From contig CAJOQB010000189.1 of the NCBI GenBank assembly GCA_905236405.1, positions 1-9,531 of the forward strand: DNA of 9,531 bases. The letters are read 5' to 3'. This document shows positions 1 through 8,564 of the stretch, piece by piece. Each line of letters opens with the position of its first letter. Position 1 is the stretch's first letter. Source of the DNA: an uncultured Bacteroidales bacterium (GTDB lineage Bacteria; Bacteroidota; Bacteroidia; Bacteroidales; P3). Under the pieces are notes generated by a model. The model had not been told where the DNA came from. It worked only from the letters and a program-made list of their open reading frames with translations, and ran no database searches. A program made the position numbers and the translations under genes.

Positions 1-2
1 TC

Positions 3-2084
3 TGGATGGGGACCTTCCACTCGGTGTTTGCCCGCATACTCCGTGCCGAGGCGGAGCGGTTGGGCTTCATCTCCAACTTCACCATCTACGACAACGACGA
101 CAGCAAATCGTCGATAGCCCATATCATCAAGGAACTGAACCTTGACCCAAAGCAGTACAACAAGAGCTTTGTGCTGAGCCGTATCTCGATGGCCAAAAGC
201 AATCTGATTGGGGCGGAGGACTATGCCAACAACGCAGAGATTCAGGCCGAAGACCGTACCGCACGGAAGCCCGAGATAGGAAAGATATACGCTATCTATC
301 AGCAACGGCTACGCAACGCTATGGCGATGGACTTCGACGACCTGCTCTTCAACACCAATGTCCTGTTGCGTGACTGTCCCGACGTGTTGCTCAAGTACCA
401 AAACCGTTTCCGCTACATCATGGTCGACGAGTACCAGGACACCAACTTCGCCCAGTATCTGATTGTAAAGAAGCTGGCGGCTCGTTTGCAGAACATCTGT
501 GTGGTGGGCGACGATGCCCAGAGCATCTATGCTTTCCGTGGAGCCAATATTCAGAACATTTTCAATTTCAAACGCGACTATCCGCAGATGCACCTCTACA
601 AGTTGGAGCAGAACTATCGCTCGACACAGGTGATTGTCAACGCGGCCAACTCTATCATATCAAAAAACAAAGAGCAGATAAAAAAGACCATCTGGACAGA
701 CAACGCCTCGGGTTGTCCCATTCGGTTGCTGCGTGCCGCCGACGAACGCGACGAGGCTCGGATGATTGCCGACCAGATATTGGATGCCCATCTGGGCGAC
801 GAGAACCATCCCTTCTCCCATTTCGCTATCCTCTATCGCAACAACAGCCAAAGTCGAGCCATCGAGGACGCCATGCGGCATCGCGATATTCCCTATCGGA
901 TATACAGCGGCATTTCGTTCTATGGACGTCAGGAGGTGAAGGATGTGCTCAGCTACCTTCGTCTGGTGGTCAACAACCACGACGACGAGTGTCTGGTTCG
1001 AATCATCAACAAGCCGGCACGTGGTATCGGCAATACCACGATGGACAAGATACGCCTGGCTGCTGCCGACAACGATGTCTCTATCTTTACCGTGATAGAG
1101 AACCTCTCCTCGTTTGGTCTTTCCATCAACGGCCCTACGCAGCAGCGTATCGCCGACTTTGCCACCATGATAAAGATGTTCTCGGCCATGCAGTTCACCA
1201 CCGACGCCTACACGTTGGCTCACAAGGTGGTGCTGGCCTCGGGTTTGATAAAAGCGTTGCGTGAGGACGACGACCCCGAGAACGCCAACAGAATAGAAAA
1301 TATCGAGGAACTCCTCAACGGTATTCAGGAATTCTGCGACCACGACGACGAAATCACCCCTGGCGAAGTGGACGAAGAAGAGCCCAAGGAAGATGCTCCT
1401 GCGTTCAAGACGCTCGACCTCTTTTTGCAGCAGGTGTTGCTGTTGACGTCGGAGGACAAAGACCACGACACCAGCGAGAAGGTCTCGCTGATGACCATCC
1501 ATGCCGCCAAAGGGTTGGAATTTCCCATCGTCTTTGTGTCGGGTATGGAGGAGAACCTCTTCCCATCGGCCATGAGCATCTCAAGCCGACAGGATTTGGA
1601 GGAGGAGCGACGGCTGTTCTATGTCGCCGTCACCCGTGCCGAACAGCGGCTGTTCCTCTCTCATGCCCTGACACGTTACCAGTACGGCAACTCGTCGTGC
1701 CAAGAGCTGAGTCGCTTCGTCGAGGAGATTGACCCCGAGTATATCGAGATGGGGAGAAAACGAAGCGCCTTCCCTCGTCCGGGGCAGCTTCCCTTTGCCT
1801 CTTTCGGCGGCGTGGAACCGGCAGGGGAGACCAAGCAACCTACTGTCGACCGTACTCGTCTGCGGAAGATAGAACAACTGCCCAAAGGACCGGCTGTGAG
1901 CAACAGTCAGGCAGAGATAAACGCCATTCAGCAAGGCATGAGAGTCAGCCATGCCAAGTTCGGTATGGGGACGGTCGTGCGTGTCGAAGGGGCGGGCATG
2001 GATCGCAAAGCCCTTGTCCATTTCGACAGTGTGGGCGAGAAGCAGATGCTGCTGCGGTTTGCCAAGCTGACCATTGTAGAATGA
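3..2084 (+). CDS. uvrD: UvrD/PcrA-type ATP-dependent 3'-5' DNA helicase, N-terminus cut off by the window edge
   Basis: Superfamily 1A helicase that unwinds DNA in nucleotide excision repair, mismatch repair and clearing of stalled replication or transcription complexes in the cytoplasm. The reading frame is open to the window edge and the first visible residues (WMGTFHS) are motif Ia, so the start, the Q motif and Walker A lie upstream; the ATG at 6 is not the real start. Counting from that ATG: DEYQDT (motif II, 141-146), GDDAQSIYAFRG (motif III, about 168-179), QNYRST (motif IV, 202-207), TIHAAKGLEF (motif V, 497-506) and VAVTRAE (motif VI, 540-546, with arginine finger R544). A very acidic stretch (445-463) interrupts domain 2B. 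The last 55 residues or so (GMRVSHAKFGMGTV...) match the Tudor-like C-terminal domain of PcrA/UvrD, which binds RNA polymerase. It ends 15 nt before dtd, so co-transcription is likely. About 100 N-terminal residues are probably missing. PcrA/UvrD is preferred over Rep because of the C-terminal domain. Confidence 0.95.
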   Translation, partial: WMGTFHSVFARILRAEAERLGFISNFTIYDNDDSKSSIAHIIKELNLDPKQYNKSFVLSRISMAKSNLIGAEDYANNAEIQAEDRTARKPEIGKIYAIYQQRLRNAMAMDFDDLLFNTNVLLRDCPDVLLKYQNRFRYIMVDEYQDTNFAQYLIVKKLAARLQNICVVGDDAQSIYAFRGANIQNIFNFKRDYPQMHLYKLEQNYRSTQVIVNAANSIISKNKEQIKKTIWTDNASGCPIRLLRAADERDEARMIADQILDAHLGDENHPFSHFAILYRNNSQSRAIEDAMRHRDIPYRIYSGISFYGRQEVKDVLSYLRLVVNNHDDECLVRIINKPARGIGNTTMDKIRLAAADNDVSIFTVIENLSSFGLSINGPTQQRIADFATMIKMFSAMQFTTDAYTLAHKVVLASGLIKALREDDDPENANRIENIEELLNGIQEFCDHDDEITPGEVDEEEPKEDAPAFKTLDLFLQQVLLLTSEDKDHDTSEKVSLMTIHAAKGLEFPIVFVSGMEENLFPSAMSISSRQDLEEERRLFYVAVTRAEQRLFLSHALTRYQYGNSSCQELSRFVEEIDPEYIEMGRKRSAFPRPGQLPFASFGGVEPAGETKQPTVDRTRLRKIEQLPKGPAVSNSQAEINAIQQGMRVSHAKFGMGTVVRVEGAGMDRKALVHFDSVGEKQMLLRFAKLTIVE

Positions 2085-2099
2085 AAACGAAATAATCTC

Positions 2100-2555
2100 A
2101 TGCGTATAGTCATCCAACGAGTCAAAAATGCGTCTGTCGCCATCGAAGGAAGTGTGACGGCAGCCATTCAGCAAGGTATGCTTGTCCTGGTGGGTGTCGA
2201 GGACGCCGACACCGCTGAAGATGTCGAGTGGTTGGTGGGGAAGGTGATGCGGCTCCGTATCTTCGATGATGCCGAGGGGGTGATGAACCTGCCGATTACC
2301 GATGTCTCAGGAGGTGATATCCTTGTCGTCAGCCAGTTCACGCTGATGGCCTCCACCCGCAAGGGCAACCGTCCCAGCTATATCCGTGCTTCACGTCCCG
2401 AGGTGGCCATCCCGCTGTACAACCGATTTGTCGAAAGCCTCTCTTGCGGGTTGGGTCATCCTGTCCCCACGGGAGTCTTCGGTGCCGATATGAAGGTGTC
2501 GCTCGTCAACGACGGGCCGGTCACAATCATCATCGACTCGCATCTTAGAGAATAG
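2100..2555 (+). CDS. dtd: D-aminoacyl-tRNA deacylase (D-Tyr-tRNA deacylase family)
   Basis: A cytoplasmic homodimeric proofreading enzyme that hydrolyses D-amino acids (and glycine on tRNA-Ala) from mischarged tRNAs, protecting translation. At 151 residues it has the usual family length. Both hallmark motifs are present: SQFTL at 78-82 and NDGPVT at 137-142. The latter contains the Gly-cisPro pair (G139-P140) that is inserted into the partner subunit's active site and rejects L-aminoacyl substrates. The start MRIVIQRV is the typical first strand of the family, which supports ATG at 2100. It follows the helicase gene by 15 nt on the same strand with no promoter match between them, so the two are probably one transcript, and it is followed 29 nt later by a strong terminator. 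No Shine-Dalgarno is seen, as is normal for Bacteroidetes. Nothing is truncated or missing. Confidence 0.97.
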   Translation: MRIVIQRVKNASVAIEGSVTAAIQQGMLVLVGVEDADTAEDVEWLVGKVMRLRIFDDAEGVMNLPITDVSGGDILVVSQFTLMASTRKGNRPSYIRASRPEVAIPLYNRFVESLSCGLGHPVPTGVFGADMKVSLVNDGPVTIIIDSHLRE

Positions 2556-2584
2556 GGTAGGGGCAATACAGGGCAACAAAAAAA

Positions 2585-2611
2585 CCAACTCCTTGAGGGG
2601 TTGGCTTTTTT
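2585..2611 (+). terminator. Bidirectional intrinsic terminator between dtd and rpsT
   Basis: CCAACTCC (2585-2592), loop TTGA, GGGGTTGG (2597-2604) form an 8-bp stem with one G-T wobble. It is followed on the plus strand by C and six T (2606-2611). On the minus strand the same stem is followed by a run of seven T (2584-2578), so it can end both the uvrD-dtd transcript and the converging tRNA-Glu-rpsT transcript. It is the clearest terminator in the window. Confidence 0.88.
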
Positions 2612-2636
2612 ATTTTGAGCAAGCTATGGGATGATA

Positions 2637-2888
2637 TTACATAGCGTTGACTTGCTTCATCAATTTCGATTTGAGATTGGATGCTTTGTTCTTGTGGATG
2701 ACAGAGCGTTTGGCCAGCTTGTCGATGATGGAAATCATCTTGGGAAGACGTTCGGTGGCTACAGCTTTGTCTTGAAGAGCGCGGAAGTCACGAAGGGCAT
2801 TGCGCATGGTCTTAGCATAGTATCTGTTCTCAATTCTTTTCTTTTCGCTGGAGCGAATTCTTTTTTTTGCTGAACTGTGATGTGCCAT
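2637..2888 (-). CDS. rpsT: 30S ribosomal protein S20
   Basis: A primary 16S rRNA-binding protein of the small subunit. At 83 residues it is of normal length and very basic. The start MAHHSSAKKRIRSSEKKR and the later KNKASNLKSKLMKQV are characteristic of bacterial S20, a three-helix bundle; the internal segment SIIDKLAKRSVIHKNKAS is the conserved C-terminal helical core. The start is ATG at 2888; its upstream leader is AT-rich, has no Shine-Dalgarno, and contains a 9-nt tandem repeat. It lies 34 nt downstream of tRNA-Glu with no promoter match in the gap, so it is probably transcribed together with the tRNA from the promoter at 3092-3062. It ends 33 nt before the shared terminator hairpin. Confidence 0.97.
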   Translation of the reverse strand: MAHHSSAKKRIRSSEKKRIENRYYAKTMRNALRDFRALQDKAVATERLPKMISIIDKLAKRSVIHKNKASNLKSKLMKQVNAM

Positions 2889-2901
2889 TGTTCTTTTTAA
2901 C

Positions 2902-2919
2902 TCTTATTATTCTTATTAT
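2902..2919 (-). repeat. 9-bp tandem direct repeat in the rpsT leader
   Basis: TCTTATTAT occurs twice head to tail (2902-2910 and 2911-2919). On the transcribed strand this gives an A/U-only stretch broken by single G residues between the tRNA-Glu 3' end and the rpsT start. It keeps the leader unstructured, which may suit translation without a Shine-Dalgarno; no other role can be read from it. Confidence 0.6.
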
Positions 2920-2922
2920 TCG

Positions 2923-2997
2923 TACTCCGAGCGGGATTCGAACCCGCGATTTTGAGAATGAAAATCTCACGTCCTGGGCCAGCTAGACGATCGGAGC
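2923..2997 (-). tRNA. tRNA-Glu (anticodon UUC)
   Basis: A complete 75-nt cloverleaf can be folded on the minus strand. The acceptor stem is GCTCCGA with TCGGAGT (seven pairs, including G-U at the end); the D arm is GTCT...AGGAC; the anticodon stem is TGAGA/TCTCA around loop TTTTCAT, whose anticodon TTC occupies 2962-2960 and reads GAA/GAG. There is a five-base variable loop, and the T arm is GCGGG TTCGAAT CCCGC. The discriminator base is A at 2923, followed by CGA, so CCA is not encoded and must be added by tRNA nucleotidyltransferase. It lies downstream of a consensus Bacteroidetes promoter and just upstream of rpsT. Confidence 0.96.
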
Positions 2998-3061
2998 ATC
3001 TTTCTACAAAAGCGTCGTTTAGGGTCTTTTAGACTAACCGCCTCTCTTTGCTTTCGAGGTG

Positions 3062-3092
3062 CAAAAGTACAAACATTTTTATAACTGGCAAA
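3062..3092 (-). promoter_or_regulatory. Promoter for tRNA-Glu and rpsT (Bacteroidetes sigma-ABfr type)
   Basis: On the minus strand the -33 element TTTG (3092-3089) is followed after 19 nt by the -7 element TACTTTTG (3069-3062). This is an exact match to the Bacteroidetes housekeeping consensus TTTG-N19-21-TAnnTTTG. Transcription would start near 3055, leaving a leader of about 58 nt before the mature tRNA for processing by RNases. A 9-bp inverted repeat spans this promoter. Confidence 0.7.
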
Positions 3093-3119
3093 TTTTTTTT
3101 CACCATCCTTTGTTTGTAC
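3067..3119. repeat. Perfect 9-bp inverted repeat spanning the tRNA-Glu/rpsT promoter
   Basis: GTACAAACA at 3067-3075 and its exact reverse complement TGTTTGTAC at 3111-3119 are separated by 35 nt. The left arm overlaps three bases of the -7 box and the -33 box lies inside the spacer. Read on the minus strand from the gene above, the second arm is followed by TTTT, so it might alternatively act as a weak long-loop terminator for the unit ending at 3130. Confidence 0.5.
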
Positions 3120-3129
3120 AATAACTTTT

Positions 3130-3804
3130 TTAGATGTTATCTTGTTGGAAACGAAAGCCTAATCGCTTGGCGGTGACGATGGATTTTTTCTCCGAATGTT
3201 CCACCATATCCCCCGCGGGAACCAGCTTGTTTTCGTCGTATGGAGGGGTCAAAGTATCAAAATTGGTGGCATACTCGATAGCCGACTCTACTATGGATTG
3301 TACTGATTCGTTGTTAATCAGCGAAGTATTGAAATTATTGTACATCATGCCCAACTCGCGTTTACCCTCGATAAAGTAGTGTTTTTCGTGGTTAATAAAC
3401 ACTCTGCCAATCATATATCCCAAGTCGTTGTAACGCTCGTAGGTAAACGAGTCGGTGATGAAGTTGTATATGCGGATGACACCGCAGTAGGAGCGACGGC
3501 TGTCTTCACGGATATAGGGGGTCTTCATGACGGCGTGGTCGCGGCTGAACTCGAAGACGTCGGTGGGCATGTAGAAAATCAACGTGTCGCCGGCGAAGCG
3601 TATCTCAAATTCAAAGTCGCCTCGGTCGATGAAAGCGAACTCTATCTGGGTGCCGCGACGTTCGTTCTCGGCCACGAAGAGGTCGATGATTTCGTGGGCG
3701 CTCTTGCGAAACAGTTCGAACGATTCGCGAGTGGCTTGGTAGACCTGCTGTTTGAGGACGCTTTTTTCAAAGACGGTGGTCTTGAGCGATTCTTTCAGTT
3801 CCAT
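3130..3804 (-). CDS. Conserved-looking cytoplasmic protein of unknown function (224 aa)
   Basis: I do not recognise a named family. The 224-residue product has no signal peptide and no membrane segment, so it is probably cytoplasmic. Residues 1-50 are rich in charged helix formers (MELKESLKTTVFEKSVLKQQ...) and may be helical or coiled. Residues 52-150 alternate hydrophobic and charged residues in a beta-rich pattern with many aromatics (for example FEFEIRFAGDTLIFYMP at 64-80, and HYFIEGKRELG at 142-152). The C-terminal 50 residues look loosely structured and basic (KRLGFRF near the end). No Walker, zinc or obvious catalytic motif is seen. Codon use resembles the neighbours, so this is a real gene and not a shadow. 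It is the last gene of the minus-strand unit and starts 34 nt after the LolE-like gene with no promoter match in between, so it is probably co-expressed with the permease and rbfA. No convincing terminator follows the stop codon. Confidence 0.85.
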   Translation of the reverse strand: MELKESLKTTVFEKSVLKQQVYQATRESFELFRKSAHEIIDLFVAENERRGTQIEFAFIDRGDFEFEIRFAGDTLIFYMPTDVFEFSRDHAVMKTPYIREDSRRSYCGVIRIYNFITDSFTYERYNDLGYMIGRVFINHEKHYFIEGKRELGMMYNNFNTSLINNESVQSIVESAIEYATNFDTLTPPYDENKLVPAGDMVEHSEKKSIVTAKRLGFRFQQDNI

Positions 3805-3838
3805 AGCGGTAGAATGTTAATGCGTATATTATAATGTA

Positions 3839-5053
3839 TTATTGTTTTGAGTCTAATTTGGCGTGGCGAACGGTGAACAGTACCGACAGGGCGGTGAGCA
3901 GCATCACCATGACAAAGGTGGCGACGAAGTCGCTCAATCGCATGGCGACGGGGAAGGCGTTGACAATCAGATTGCCGCCTCCCATCTTGACGATGCCGTA
4001 ATGTTGCTGGAGCCAGCAGATGACAAACCCTATCACCAGCCCTGCCACAGCGCCAATCACCCCAATCATCATCCCTTCGCTGAAGAAGGTGCTGCGGATG
4101 GTTTTGTCCTCCATCCCCATGCTTTTCATCGTTTGGATGTCTTTGCGTTTGTCGATGATGAGCAACGACAGCGAGGCAATCAGGTTGAGGGTGGCAATCA
4201 GGATGATGAGGCTGAGGATGAGGAACACACCGAGCCGTTCGCTGCGGAATATCTTGTAGTAGAGGGGCTGCTGCTCGAAACGGTCTTTGACCGTGTACTC
4301 TTCTCCCAATAGCGTCTGCAGTTGTTGTTTGATACGTTTCACCGATTTCTCGTTCTCCAATGCCACCGAGAGGGAGGTGACCTCGTCGGGAGTGTAGTCC
4401 ATCAGCTCGCGGACCAGACGGATGGGAGCGATGACATAGCGGCTGTCGATGTCTTGCTGGGTGTAGAAATTGCCGGCAGGGTAGGCGTAGCAGCTGTTGA
4501 AAGCGTCGGTCATCGTCATGCTGATGCCGCCGCCCCGTTTGGGGATATGTATGGCGACAGGCTGGTTGGTGTAGGCGTTGATGCCCATGTTGTAGTATAG
4601 CTCGGCGCCGAAAAGGAGAAAGTCGAGGTCGCCTTCGTGGAGCAGATAAGAGCCCTCGTATACCATCGTGTCGAGTCCCGTCATGCTGCCGTACTGGTCG
4701 TCGACGCCTCTCAGCTGCACGATGCTCTCGTTCTCGCGGTGCGTCATCCATGCGTTTTCTTCCACCACTTGGCATACCCTCTTCACCCCCGGCAGAGTCG
4801 TTATCCCGTCATAGTCGATGGCCGAAGTGTGGAAGGTCTTCCCCTCCACACATTCAATCTTCAGCTCGGGGTCGAACACGTTGAACAGCGACTGGGTCAG
4901 CTCGCCGATGCCGTTATACACCGACAGCACCACGATGAGTGCCGTGGTGCCTATGGCGATGCTGGTCAGCGATATCCAAGAGATGATGTTGATGATAGTC
5001 CTCTTCTTGTTGGAGAAGAGATAACGTTGGGCGATAAACAGCGGTAGACGCAT
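3839..5053 (-). CDS. LolC/LolE-type (FtsX family) ABC transporter permease
   Basis: An inner-membrane permease of the MacB/FtsX superfamily, most like LolC/LolE, which extract lipoproteins from the inner membrane and hand them to a periplasmic carrier for outer-membrane delivery. The 404 residues match LolC/E length. The layout is the family's four-helix plan: TM1 about 20-46 after a basic YLFSNKKRT stretch, a large periplasmic domain about 47-272, then TM2 about 274-299, TM3 about 327-349 and TM4 about 374-394. The cytoplasmic loop after TM2 carries the typical DKRKDIQTMKSMGM sequence (301-314), the coupling segment that contacts the ATPase. No LolD-like ATPase is encoded beside it, so the partner must be elsewhere. 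LptB in this window belongs to another transporter. The gene starts 31 nt after rbfA and ends 34 nt before the unknown gene, consistent with an operon. Which of LolC, LolE or a fused single type it is cannot be decided here. Confidence 0.88.
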   Translation of the reverse strand: MRLPLFIAQRYLFSNKKRTIINIISWISLTSIAIGTTALIVVLSVYNGIGELTQSLFNVFDPELKIECVEGKTFHTSAIDYDGITTLPGVKRVCQVVEENAWMTHRENESIVQLRGVDDQYGSMTGLDTMVYEGSYLLHEGDLDFLLFGAELYYNMGINAYTNQPVAIHIPKRGGGISMTMTDAFNSCYAYPAGNFYTQQDIDSRYVIAPIRLVRELMDYTPDEVTSLSVALENEKSVKRIKQQLQTLLGEEYTVKDRFEQQPLYYKIFRSERLGVFLILSLIILIATLNLIASLSLLIIDKRKDIQTMKSMGMEDKTIRSTFFSEGMMIGVIGAVAGLVIGFVICWLQQHYGIVKMGGGNLIVNAFPVAMRLSDFVATFVMVMLLTALSVLFTVRHAKLDSKQ

Positions 5054-5084
5054 GGAGGCTTCGGGTTGGAAAGGTCAATCCGTG

Positions 5085-5432
5085 TTATTGTTTCAACAGA
5101 CTCTCGATATGCTCGATATAGTCGAGCGAGTCGTCGATAAAGAACTCCAACTGGGGGATGATGCGCAACTGCTTGCCCTCGCGATGACCTAACCGTCGGC
5201 GTAGGTCGGCGGTGTTGGCTTGGATGGCCTCGAACACCTGCTCTTTTCCCACGCCGTCACCGATGGGGAAGATGCTCACATAGATGCGGGCGATGGAGAG
5301 GTCGGGGGTGATGCGGACCTTGGTGACGGTAATCAGGCTGTTGCCCAATGTAGGCTTCATCTCCTTCAGGAAGATGTCGCCCATGTCGGTCTGTATGAGT
5401 CGTGCGATTTTTTGTTGTCGGGTCGATTCCAT
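5085..5432 (-). CDS. rbfA: 30S ribosome-binding factor A
   Basis: A cytoplasmic 30S assembly factor that binds the 5' helix region of 16S rRNA during late maturation and is needed for growth in the cold in other bacteria. The protein is 115 residues, normal for the family, with the single type II KH-domain pattern: MESTRQQKIARLIQTDM (first helix), LITVTKVRITPDLSIARIYV (beta strands with the TPD signature at 43-45 or so), and a late LRIIPQLEFFIDDSLDYI matching the family's conserved P-x-L-x-F-x-x-D-x-S. The frame stays open upstream to an ATG at 5675, but that extra part lies antiparallel-frame over the preceding gene, is low in hydrophobic pattern and does not resemble RbfA, so ATG at 5432 is chosen. 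It begins 14 nt after the barrel-protein gene ends and 31 nt before the permease gene starts. Confidence 0.95.
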   Translation of the reverse strand: MESTRQQKIARLIQTDMGDIFLKEMKPTLGNSLITVTKVRITPDLSIARIYVSIFPIGDGVGKEQVFEAIQANTADLRRRLGHREGKQLRIIPQLEFFIDDSLDYIEHIESLLKQ

Positions 5433-5446
5433 GATGGTTGAAGTGG

Positions 5447-6022
5447 TTAGAAGCGGACACCCAGACGGATGGGGAGATAGGTGGCTTGCTGCATGTAGGC
5501 AAAGCCGATGGTCAGATAGATGCTCTTGTAGTTGCGTTCCATGTTGCTGTACACGTAGTTGAAATACCAGTTCAGACCGAGACCCAGCTCTGCATAGCCC
5601 GTCAACGTGTTGCCGTAGCCTTGTTCGCCCATCAGGTAGCTGCCGCCGGCACGGGCATAGAACATCGGAGCCCATTCCTCCTCAAGGGGACGGTAGTCGA
5701 AATCGACATAGGCCATGCCGCCGTGCCATCCGTCGGCGAAGTTGTCGGGACGGGCCATGTAGTTATAGGCCAAACCCAGACCGACAAAGAAATCTTGGCT
5801 GACGCAGACACCGTTGATGATGCTGAAGGTGGACACATGACGCAGGTCGTCGTTGTAGTAACCGAAATTGCCTGCATGTCCTGCGTTGGTCATGAAGGGC
5901 ATATAGCCTCCCTCGACCTTCAACATGTATTCCACTTTATGGAAATCTTGTTTGAATTGTGCTTGTGCGGCCAACGAAAACAGCAATGCTGCTGTCAGTA
6001 AGATAGAACTTATTTTATTCAT
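5447..6022 (-). CDS. Small outer-membrane beta-barrel protein, unassigned
   Basis: The 191-residue product starts with a textbook signal peptide (MNKISSILLTAALLFSLAAQA, cut probably after residue 21 in AQA-QF) and then shows repeated alternating aromatic/hydrophobic strands with glycine-rich turns, for example FFVGLGLAYNYMA, MFYARAGGSYLMG and YAELGLGLNWYFNYVY. It ends in phenylalanine (IRLGVRF), the usual last residue of barrels inserted by BamA. This supports an eight-strand-size outer-membrane protein; the ligand or role cannot be told. The start ATG at 6022 gives the intact signal peptide. It is the first gene of a unit with rbfA, the LolC/E-like permease and the unknown gene. A -7-like box lies about 57 nt upstream, between recQ and this gene. 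Low certainty on function, high that it is an exported barrel. Confidence 0.88.
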   Translation of the reverse strand: MNKISSILLTAALLFSLAAQAQFKQDFHKVEYMLKVEGGYMPFMTNAGHAGNFGYYNDDLRHVSTFSIINGVCVSQDFFVGLGLAYNYMARPDNFADGWHGGMAYVDFDYRPLEEEWAPMFYARAGGSYLMGEQGYGNTLTGYAELGLGLNWYFNYVYSNMERNYKSIYLTIGFAYMQQATYLPIRLGVRF

Positions 6023-6078
6023 AATCTTTAATTTATTTTTAAATGTTATGCCACTCTATGGGGCGTTGATTCAAAGTG

Positions 6079-6086
6079 CAAAGATA
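6079..6086 (-). promoter_or_regulatory. Possible -7 box for the barrel-rbfA-lolE unit
   Basis: TATCTTTG on the minus strand (6086-6079) fits TAnnTTTG exactly and lies in the 86-nt gap after the recQ stop codon. It would start transcription near 6072 and give a leader of about 50 nt. No TTTG or TTG is found 19-21 nt further upstream, inside the recQ tail, so only half the promoter is supported. Read-through from recQ remains possible because no terminator is visible in the gap. Confidence 0.35.
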
Positions 6087-6108
6087 CACAGAAGATTCGG
6101 ATTGAGGG

Positions 6109-8337
<2,229 letters not shown>

Positions 8338-8423
8338 CTTTTTTAGTTCCTGATATAATTTTCACCTTCAAACAGCGTTATTCATCGAGTAAAATGTCTG
8401 TTGCGAAGAAACGAAAGTATCTA

Positions 8424-8455
8424 CAAAGTTAACAACATTTTTTCAATCGGCCAAA
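8424..8455 (-). promoter_or_regulatory. Promoter for recQ (Bacteroidetes sigma-ABfr type)
   Basis: On the minus strand TTTG (8455-8452) is followed after 20 nt by TAACTTTG (8431-8424), both exact matches to TTTG-N19-21-TAnnTTTG. Start of transcription would be near 8418, giving a leader of about 80 nt before the recQ ATG. It sits inside the 262-nt divergent recQ/lptB gap. No similarly good promoter was found for lptB; the nearest candidates are TATATTG at 8492-8498 and TAAATTCG at 8522-8529, both imperfect and with a poorly spaced -33 element. Confidence 0.65.
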
Positions 8456-8539
8456 AATATTTTGTTGGTGTGGGTATGAAAAGATGCTTATTATATTGTA
8501 AAACAGATAATTGCTAAGATGTAAATTCGTAACCGACAA

Positions 8540-8564
8540 CTCCTTTTTTCGATGAAAAAGGGAG
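8540..8564 (+). promoter_or_regulatory. Strong hairpin in the lptB leader
   Basis: CTCCTTTTTTC (8540-8550) and GAAAAAGGGAG (8554-8564) pair over 11 bp with one T-G wobble around a three-base loop GAT. The hairpin ends 35 nt before the lptB start codon. No T-run follows on either strand, so it is not an ordinary terminator. It may stabilise or regulate the lptB mRNA, or be a protein-binding site; the role is inferred only from position. Confidence 0.55.

Noticed and set aside
660..1502. Long minus-strand open frame of 280 codons inside uvrD
   Set aside because: Antisense shadow of a conserved helicase; valine- and histidine-rich composition typical of reading opposite Asp/Asn-rich codons, with no recognisable domain.
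1923..2180. 18-nt near-repeat (gccattcagcaagg, then c/t, then atg) in both uvrD (1923-1940) and dtd (2163-2180), coding AIQQGM in each
   Set aside because: It falls at unrelated positions of two unrelated protein folds with one mismatch; most simply coincidence of codon choice. No mobile or recombination feature surrounds either copy.
3005..3129. Possible small gene between the unknown protein and tRNA-Glu
   Set aside because: No frame with a plausible start and composition; the stretch is explained by the promoter and leader of the tRNA.
3795..4775. Minus-strand 326-codon frame overlapping the LolC/E-like gene
   Set aside because: Arg/His/Pro-rich out-of-frame reading of a membrane protein gene.
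5433..5675. N-terminal extension of rbfA by 81 residues to the ATG at 5675
   Set aside because: It overlaps the barrel-protein gene in another frame, has the biased composition of a shadow frame (many Arg, His, Ser, Cys) and RbfA is normally about 115-130 residues.
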